Of a DNA stretch of 22,196 bases, positions 18,101-22,196 are shown one piece after another (the first letter of the stretch is position 1; every line of letters begins with the position of its first letter). The stretch covers positions 55,395-77,590 of the forward strand of contig PDIM01010369.1 of the NCBI GenBank assembly GCA_002811675.1, in the 5' to 3' direction. The notes beneath the pieces were generated by a model. That model ran no database searches. It was not told the DNA's origin and saw only the letters and a list, made by a program, of their open reading frames with translations. This DNA is from Ichthyosporea sp. XGB-2017a (lineage: Eukaryota; Opisthokonta; Ichthyosporea). The position numbers and the translations under genes were made by a program.

Positions 18101-18329
18101 GGATATGAAGGCATGGCTTCGGGAAAACATTAATTGCCCAATTCCGCAGAGGTCCGTAAAGGAGCGTTTTGCGAAGAAATACTCTGTAGAGCTGAAGCAG
18201 GTTCATTCCTGGTTCAACAACGTTCGATATAACAGGTTCTCTTCTAAGAAAGTAAACGGAAAGACTGTGTATCAACTGCAGCCGCGTCAGGAAGCATGGT
18301 TAGGTGTCCATGGTGGTAAGGACAAGTAG
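15180..18329 (+). CDS. Large transcription factor with two TALE-like homeodomains (first degenerate)
   Basis: This encodes 1049 aa. Residues 1-500 are Ser/Asn/Gly/His-rich and probably disordered; 500-760 are Lys/Glu-rich with NLS-like basic runs (KKKRSK, GKKRERKSGKK). A C-terminal homeodomain spans about 967-1030, with recognition helix KQVHSWFNNVRYNR: W1011, F1012, N1014 and R1016 occupy homeodomain positions 48, 49, 51 and 53. A second unit at 773-835 has the same length from its PYLT motif to the end of helix 3 (GLSRTKVIAQIGKAKGRI), but W48, F49 and N51 are replaced by Q, I and K. PIP and PYL sit where TALE proteins have PYP. An acidic linker with EREGEDEREG repeats separates the two. The product should be nuclear and DNA-binding. 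I cannot assign an orthologue. No intron. Confidence 0.8.
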   Translation: MDNQPRSPFVANPHGNTGSYSYQHHNNNSHSSNGSVNMIGNNNNRNSSYNSHPQYSQQSSSLSDSPVGMSSGHHNLPSTIPPHASSSQRHFMQQDPHLQRRPYNSNSNSRPSSYSTSVHPPLGHIGMNLASSSGGGEGSTHLYSHSNVFMNTKSNGNPASFTKDFVYSAPGMIISSGDSSSLPVAPSSSSPLLSSGGSANPILPSSSTPPTRTSFPHSHSNYSGNIDKPLDNIDSQKLYSRSDPSQHEARQQFASFSGACSGSSSSGHHGTGAVMTRQTGTASTSGYYNDGSASGYTSTLSGVGRRMSDSPSGVNSLASRSGSLASRSGSLGSVQPGDCWMDQSYSATTCAYNPVTISTANASSCPPAEYGYGNSASGGLNKANSSASGAGAYGNTHGIGNYNLNSGGQPQQHLIRDAGLIQGNEISYSTKQNKHYTPASVSQSTVPAADTATSIAAPTPATDPSKCKYSKNNISSNSGSSSKGNNVAVYAQSEKVGEKQDLGREEVTKKADSDYSRVIKKKRSKQLVKVGKVSSSSARSGNSKKKTNKGESEKEKDKVKDKIEKEGAQSATGSVNISATSKGKGKEVPRPPTPPGVSHLRQGNDLSNSLSGVVDCAVTHKNMDGAAEAAGDGNAEDKVDGSEKSTEKKSTEKVGKKRERKSGKKNEKKLKTGDEVGYKKKDYLELLKMRGKSKPKSYPGRPTPKSPPVEQEELDDTVASKTSIEVGPEKDAGAEETPSPEKEESSENIEAKLKESGKCVERQNTKARPVTKLSSEMQDWLDKWLQTRLDLPYLTVEEEDLLTGIMGLSRTKVIAQIGKAKGRISTALTLRVYDALRQKRSIINKKKNFQNWSLAYDNVDTKERPKSSKKKSVRFVEGDLWQGPEESEVNSSIYNSMESVGTDDEDPEDSGPVAKKRKDNPSDDDVQSGEEHVDDEREEEDEREGEDEREGKVEGEKEKGKGPRRQHLTLNLVKDMKAWLRENINCPIPQRSVKERFAKKYSVELKQVHSWFNNVRYNRFSSKKVNGKTVYQLQPRQEAWLGVHGGKDK
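16128..16169 (+). repeat. Tandem 21-bp direct repeat in the homeodomain gene
   Basis: Two adjacent identical 21-bp units (16128-16148 and 16149-16169, starting ctggcttcaag) encode two in-frame copies of LASRSGS, followed by a decayed third (LGS). This is a recent slippage duplication in the disordered region. Confidence 0.85.
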
Positions 18330-18459
18330 AGTATCTCAGCCCTCAGGGTAGCAGATGGACAAAATGTATATAATAGATTTATTTATTACTGGGATTATTG
18401 ACTACCACATAATAAATTCTTTGAAAGAAAGCAAAGTAGATTGTAAGCAAGAGTTTTGA

Positions 18460-18508
18460 ACTACACTACACTACACTAGTACTGTACGTAAGGTACAGAA
18501 CTACACTA
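18460..18508. repeat. Pentamer repeat flanking a small hairpin
   Basis: The sequence aactacacta occurs at 18459 and again at 18499. Between them lie further ACTAC units and a perfect inverted repeat, CTGTAC (18482-18487) with GTACAG (18493-18498) around a 5-nt loop. Confidence 0.6.
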
Positions 18509-18513
18509 TATAT

Positions 18514-18521
18514 TGACGTCA
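18514..18521. promoter_or_regulatory. Perfect CRE palindrome
   Basis: TGACGTCA is the full CREB/ATF (bZIP) consensus. It lies 358 bp upstream of the uridine phosphorylase ATG and 185 bp downstream of the homeodomain gene stop. It is a likely promoter element of the phosphorylase gene; inference from the consensus. Confidence 0.45.
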
Positions 18522-18878
18522 GCTTTATGGAGAGCATCAGACAAAGCACATGCAAAAAGTAACCCTTCCAACTTTGGGGCATAAACCAAACGGAACCCTA
18601 ATTTAACGACCTTTTGTTTTTGTTCCTTTGGAATGTGTTGTTTTGAGTTTTTGTGAAACTCTGGTCACAATTTTTATTGTTAATTGTTGTTGGCCTTTTT
18701 TTACCTTTTTGTTTCTGATTCTTGTTATTGTGATTTAAAGCTTTAAAAGGGGATTTCTTGTGTTTGTTATTTGGTTGGTTAAATTTGTTTTTGTTTTTTT
18801 GTTGTTTGTGTGCCAAATATTTGTTGCAGTGTTTTTGTTTCAAAGAAAAAGTTGTTCTGTTGGAAGAAATCATTCATT

Positions 18879-21005
18879 ATGCCTTATAGAAAAAGAAAAT
18901 CAAGGGAATCAGATTCAGGGAAGCCTGTTGAGAAAGAATCTGGTAAGCAAAACAAACTTCTTGATCCCAAATCAGCGGCCAATATTTCCCCACAGAAGAA
19001 GAAAAAGACACTCGAGCCTTCACCTGCTGCTGCAGCTGATGAAAAAATGGCTCAACATGGTCACCATCAAACGCGTAAGCATAATCACCATCGAGGAAGA
19101 GGAGGGGGGGGATTTAATTCTGTCTCCTTGTACCGTACCAGTTCAATAGATCCAGATACGGGGATTCCCATTAAAGCCACCGATATGAGCTTCCTCAAGC
19201 AGCCTCAGCACCATCTCATCACCCCTGCTGAAGCGCAGCAAAATGCCAAGCGCGGGATTTCCATGTCTGGGGAGAATCTCCACCCAATGAATGTCGCCGC
19301 AGCTTTGCAAAAGAAAGATGGTGCAGGTAACAGGAACAATAACAGTGTTAGTCCGGGATTATCTGCTGATGCGTTGCGAAAACTAGAGACTTCAGGGTCT
19401 GGGCGTGGTGGAGGCAGTGGCGCGGCTGCTCATCATGGTTCAAATGGTGCTTCTGCTGGCGGTGGAGGAGAGGTTGCCTCGGATTTAAAAGTAAAATTGG
19501 CAGATCAGTGGCTTGAGGAGGCAGAGGCGGAAACTTTTACACCCTCAAGAACCCTTGATAATATGGATAATAACACCATTAGCACTAATACCAAGCAGAG
19601 ACTTGATTCTAATGGGTCAACCGCATCGGTCTCTAACCATAATAACATGTCTCCGCCCCCAGTACCAGTGCCTGCCCAAGCCAGTAGTAAGCGGCGTGGA
19701 TCCGCTGGAAAAGCACTCACCTTGACGAACAGCCGGCTTGGGAAGATACATGAAGAGAAGGATGGTCAGGAACAGCAGAATAAGAAGAAAGAAAAGCAGG
19801 GAGTGGCAGGGGATAATGGCACTAATACAAGCGAGATTGGGGACTCTGATGTAGCGCTGTTTGATACTTCGGTCGTGGCCAAAGGAGAAGATGATGCTGC
19901 GAACATGTTTGGGATATATAATTGCCATTATGACTCGTCGAGCAAGCGGGAGTTTCCTGCGCAGGATATTTTGTATCATATAGGTCTGGACAAGTCGATG
20001 GACCTGCATAATATGTTTGGGGATGTGGAGTATGTGATAATGGGTGGTTCATGCAATCGAATGCAGCGATTTGCGTATTTGGCGGCAAAAGAATTGGAGA
20101 TTCCAATCCCGGTTGGGTGCTCGTTCAGCGATATTTGCACAACAGACAGATATTCCATGTACAAAGTAGGGCCCGTGCTTTCCGTATCGCATGGAATGGG
20201 GATTCCCTCCATTTCTATTCTTCTTCATGAAGTTGCCAAGCTATTGTATCACGCTCGGTGTAGAAAGGATGTGCTGTGGTTCCGTACAGGCAGTTCGGGT
20301 GGGATTGGGTGTGAACCGGGAACGGTCGTCCTCACAACAGAAGCCGTGAATGGGGCTTTTGATCCGTTTCATGAGGTTCTCATATTGGGAAAGAAAATTA
20401 AACGTCCCACTCAGTTGGACAGGGACCTTGCAGAGGACATCCTGAACACCCACGTTGGGGGTGAGGTATCTTCCGTAGTTAGTTTCTATCCGGGCGGCCA
20501 TGGAACATCACGAAGAGGATCAAATACGCCTTCGGTTGCATCCAATGCGTTTCACCGCCCTTCCGCCGTGTCTGAACAATCTGGTCGACCCCGTTTGGCC
20601 AGCGTGGGGTCTCTATCTGCACCCCTTCTTGGCCCTAGTGGAGCTAATGGGAATAGTGATGGAAATTATCCTGTGGTATTGGGACGAACAATGTGCGCGA
20701 ATGATTTCTACGAGGGGCAGGGCAGACTGGATGGAGCGCTTTGTGATTATACAAAGGAGGAGAAGATGCAGTACCTGGAGAGGGCAAAGGAATGCGGAGT
20801 GCTAAACATTGAAATGGAGTCTTTGGTGTTTGCGTCCTTTTGTAACCGCTCCAAAGTGCGCGGGGCAGTTTTGTGTGTCACACTGCTGAATCGACTGAAC
20901 GGGGACCAGGTGGAATCCACTTCTGAACAATTGAAAGAGTACACTGAAAGACCTCAGAAACTGACATTGAAATATATTAAAAAGCTAATGAGGAGTACAA
21001 AGTGA
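18879..21005 (+). CDS. UPP1: Uridine phosphorylase (UPP1-like) with a long N-terminal extension
   Basis: This encodes 708 aa. Uridine phosphorylase splits uridine with phosphate into uracil and ribose-1-phosphate in pyrimidine salvage. The catalytic part is residues 363-708 and follows the animal UPP pattern: GGSCNRM (phosphate-site Arg394), DRYSMYKVGPVLSVSHGMG, R469-T470-G-SSGGIG, EGQGRLDG with uracil-binding Q614 and R616, and IEMES (M646, E647) for ribose. Human UPP1 has about 310 residues; here about 360 residues are added in front (basic start PYRKRKSR, then His/Gly/Ser/Asn-rich, probably disordered), and about 70 Ser/Pro/Gly-rich residues are inserted at roughly 525-598, just before the uracil-site motif. 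The start is the first ATG; the same frame upstream has only a GTG. Active-site residues appear intact, so activity is likely. Confidence 0.92.
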   Translation: MPYRKRKSRESDSGKPVEKESGKQNKLLDPKSAANISPQKKKKTLEPSPAAAADEKMAQHGHHQTRKHNHHRGRGGGGFNSVSLYRTSSIDPDTGIPIKATDMSFLKQPQHHLITPAEAQQNAKRGISMSGENLHPMNVAAALQKKDGAGNRNNNSVSPGLSADALRKLETSGSGRGGGSGAAAHHGSNGASAGGGGEVASDLKVKLADQWLEEAEAETFTPSRTLDNMDNNTISTNTKQRLDSNGSTASVSNHNNMSPPPVPVPAQASSKRRGSAGKALTLTNSRLGKIHEEKDGQEQQNKKKEKQGVAGDNGTNTSEIGDSDVALFDTSVVAKGEDDAANMFGIYNCHYDSSSKREFPAQDILYHIGLDKSMDLHNMFGDVEYVIMGGSCNRMQRFAYLAAKELEIPIPVGCSFSDICTTDRYSMYKVGPVLSVSHGMGIPSISILLHEVAKLLYHARCRKDVLWFRTGSSGGIGCEPGTVVLTTEAVNGAFDPFHEVLILGKKIKRPTQLDRDLAEDILNTHVGGEVSSVVSFYPGGHGTSRRGSNTPSVASNAFHRPSAVSEQSGRPRLASVGSLSAPLLGPSGANGNSDGNYPVVLGRTMCANDFYEGQGRLDGALCDYTKEEKMQYLERAKECGVLNIEMESLVFASFCNRSKVRGAVLCVTLLNRLNGDQVESTSEQLKEYTERPQKLTLKYIKKLMRSTK

Positions 21006-21310
21006 AACGTTAACGACAAAAAGAAAAATGTATGGTTTGTATGAGGAGAAGTAGCAATAAAAGTGCACAGAAAAGTCAACTTTATGATTTGTCTTCGTCA
21101 TTTCTTTTTTTATTCTGTCTTAACCAAAGCGCAAAAACAACAACGCTTTAAAAAAAAAAAAAACGAAAAGGAGGACGATAACAAAAACAAAGGAGGCGGG
21201 GATTAAAAGAAGACACAAAGTCGCTCCTTTTCTCTTACTTTACAATATATAAACACAAACAGAGAGAGACAAACACACGTGTGCCACCCCTGCTCAATGG
21301 CGTAATACTT
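21006..21310. terminator. Convergent 3' region of UPP and SOD2
   Basis: In this 305-bp tail-to-tail gap the UPP poly(A) signal AATAAA is at 21056-21061, 51 nt past its stop. A minus-strand AATAAA (TTTATT on plus) at 21109-21114 is the best candidate for SOD2, about 197 nt past its stop. An A13 run is near 21152-21164. No gene is seen. Confidence 0.5.
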
Positions 21311-22108
21311 TTACTTACAGGCCGCATAACGAGCAGCAACATCCTTCCAGTTGACCACCTGCCAGATGGCCTTGAGATAATCCGGCCTGACGTTCTTATA
21401 ATCCAAATAATAAGCATGTTCCCATACATCCACACCCAGGAGAGGCACAAGACCAGTGGTCGCCTCCAAGGGGTCCTGATTAGGCATGGCAATGATCCTC
21501 AAAGTCTTATAGACCTTATCATAACACAACCAGCCCCATCCACTGCCTTGCACCGCCGCAGTCTGTGCATTGAAATTGGTGATAAAGGCATCCAGGGAAC
21601 CAAAAGTCGCCTCAATGTCCTTGAGAAGTTGTCCCTCGGGTGGGGTGTAGTCCTTAACCGGGCAGAGATTCTGCCAAAAGATGGAGTGATTGATATGTCC
21701 ACCCCCGTTAAAGCGCAGAGCGGGCTGTAACGCAATCACTTTTTGTTGATCATTGTTGTGCACCGCCTCGCTGAGTTGATCCATCGCAATATTAAAGTTG
21801 TTCACATACGTTTGGTGATGTTTAGAGTGATGCAGAGTCATAATCTCGCTACTAATCACCTAACAAAAAAAAAAAAACATAAATCAATACACAAATCAAT
21901 AAACATCAGCGCCAAACTGGTTTTGTTTGTTACTTACAGGCTCCAAGGCATTGTAATCATACGGAAGATCAGGCAAAGTGTGTTTTAATCTCCTCCCGGC
22001 GGCTAATCCGAGTCCTGCAGACGCGGATTGTGTCAGGGAACGAGTTGCAGACGAAAGAGAAGCAACACTACGAGATTTCAAAATGCTTGACAACATGATT
22101 TTGTACAT
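21311..22108 (-). CDS. SOD2: Mitochondrial Mn superoxide dismutase; complement(join(21311..21859,21938..22108))
   Basis: This encodes 239 aa. The enzyme converts superoxide to hydrogen peroxide and oxygen in the mitochondrial matrix. Residues 1-41 form an Arg/Ser/Ala-rich presequence; the mature enzyme starts near [16 protein letters not shown]. Metal ligands are H67 (LHHSKHH), H115 (HINHSIFW), D201 and H205 (DVWEHAYY). GGGHINHS together with Q185 in PNQDPL is the Mn-type signature. The exons join in phase 0 (CCT/GTG). V58, the first exon-2 residue, replaces the His usual in the family at LEPHI. Two in-frame ATGs at 22108 and 22096 could both start translation; the first adds only MYKI. Upstream of 22108 the frame opens without an ATG. 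Its 3' end faces UPP. Confidence 0.96.
21860..21937 (-). other. Intron of SOD2 (78 nt)
   Basis: On the minus strand the donor is GTAAGT (21937-21932) and the acceptor follows a T-rich tract, ending GTTAG at 21860. It is phase 0 after codon 57. CTGAT- or TTGAT-like branch candidates lie inside. Joining the exons restores LEPVISSEIM across the expected conserved region. Confidence 0.93.
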
Positions 22109-22196
22109 TTGTTTCTTTTTTTTAAACGGGATTGGATTTTCCTTTTTTTGAAATTCAAAATCACAACAATTACGAAACAAAAAGAGAGAGGAATCA
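22109..22196 (-). promoter_or_regulatory. SOD2 5' leader, cut by the window end
   Basis: On the minus strand this is T-rich (TTTTTGTTTCG) with a run of seven A and another of seven A. No TATA box is visible in the 88 bp available. Any upstream promoter lies outside the window. Confidence 0.35.

Larger units (their letters stand above)
18330..18878 (+). promoter_or_regulatory. Spacer: homeodomain gene 3' flank and UPP promoter
   Basis: AATAAA at 18411-18416 lies 82 nt after the homeodomain stop. Then come a (ACTAC)n pentamer run (18460-18478), a 6-bp hairpin (18482-18498), a second aactacacta copy (18499 on) and a perfect CRE at 18514-18521. From about 18600 to 18860 the strand is T-rich with TTTTTG units, like other leaders in the window. 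No gene is seen; an A/N-rich frame on the opposite strand is only low-complexity shadow. Confidence 0.5.

Noticed and set aside
18443-18830. 5'-UTR intron in the phosphorylase gene (GTAAGC at 18444 or GTAAGG at 18488 to TTGCAG near 18828)
   Set aside because: The border sequences are possible, but nothing in the sequence shows that the transcript starts upstream of them.
18810-18878. Upstream extension of the uridine phosphorylase frame
   Set aside because: It begins with GTG, not ATG, and lies in the T-rich leader. The ATG at 18879 is the first proper start.

Overview
The window is nuclear DNA from a eukaryote. It holds nine protein-coding genes, and all nine have recognisable or plausible start and stop codons inside the window. 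Supporting signs are GT-AG introns, AATAAA poly(A) signals, A/T homopolymer-rich spacers of about 300-550 bp, and proteins with long low-complexity insertions (Asn, Ser, Gly, Glu runs). Gene density is high and introns are rare: seven genes read as single open frames, and the other two each have one intron. The conserved proteins resemble animal or opisthokont forms (NUP160, SECISBP2, SUCLA2, PDSS2, UPP1, SOD2). This compactness suggests an early-diverging fungus or a unicellular opisthokont relative, but the species cannot be fixed from the sequence alone. I saw no tRNA, rRNA, transposon or CRISPR array.

Layout from left to right: NUP160-like nucleoporin (+, 158-5452); SECIS-binding protein 2-like selenocysteine factor (+, 5748-7586); a small secreted cysteine-rich protein of unknown function (+, 8072-8428); mitochondrial ADP-forming succinyl-CoA ligase beta subunit with one 453-nt intron (+, 8857-10662); EDC3 decapping enhancer (-, 10967-12751); PDSS2-type prenyl diphosphate synthase subunit (-, 13120-14721); a large transcription factor with two TALE-like homeodomains, the first degenerate (+, 15180-18329); uridine phosphorylase with a long disordered N-terminal extension (+, 18879-21005); and mitochondrial Mn superoxide dismutase with one 78-nt intron (-, 21311-22108).

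The genes do not form one pathway. Three products are mitochondrial (SUCLA2, PDSS2, SOD2: TCA cycle, ubiquinone side chain, superoxide removal). Two act in mRNA export or decay (NUP160, EDC3), one in selenoprotein translation, one in transcription and one in pyrimidine salvage. The most notable content is the SBP2 gene, which implies a working selenocysteine system. Next are the tandem TALE homeodomain protein, the orphan secreted Cys-rich protein with its own TATA and CArG-like promoter, and the extended, loop-inserted uridine phosphorylase. Non-coding points of interest are a (AACCC)n G-quadruplex-prone tract, a 12-bp palindrome repeated across the SUCLA2 promoter and intron, a perfect CRE upstream of the phosphorylase gene, and a T12A16 dyad in a divergent promoter.
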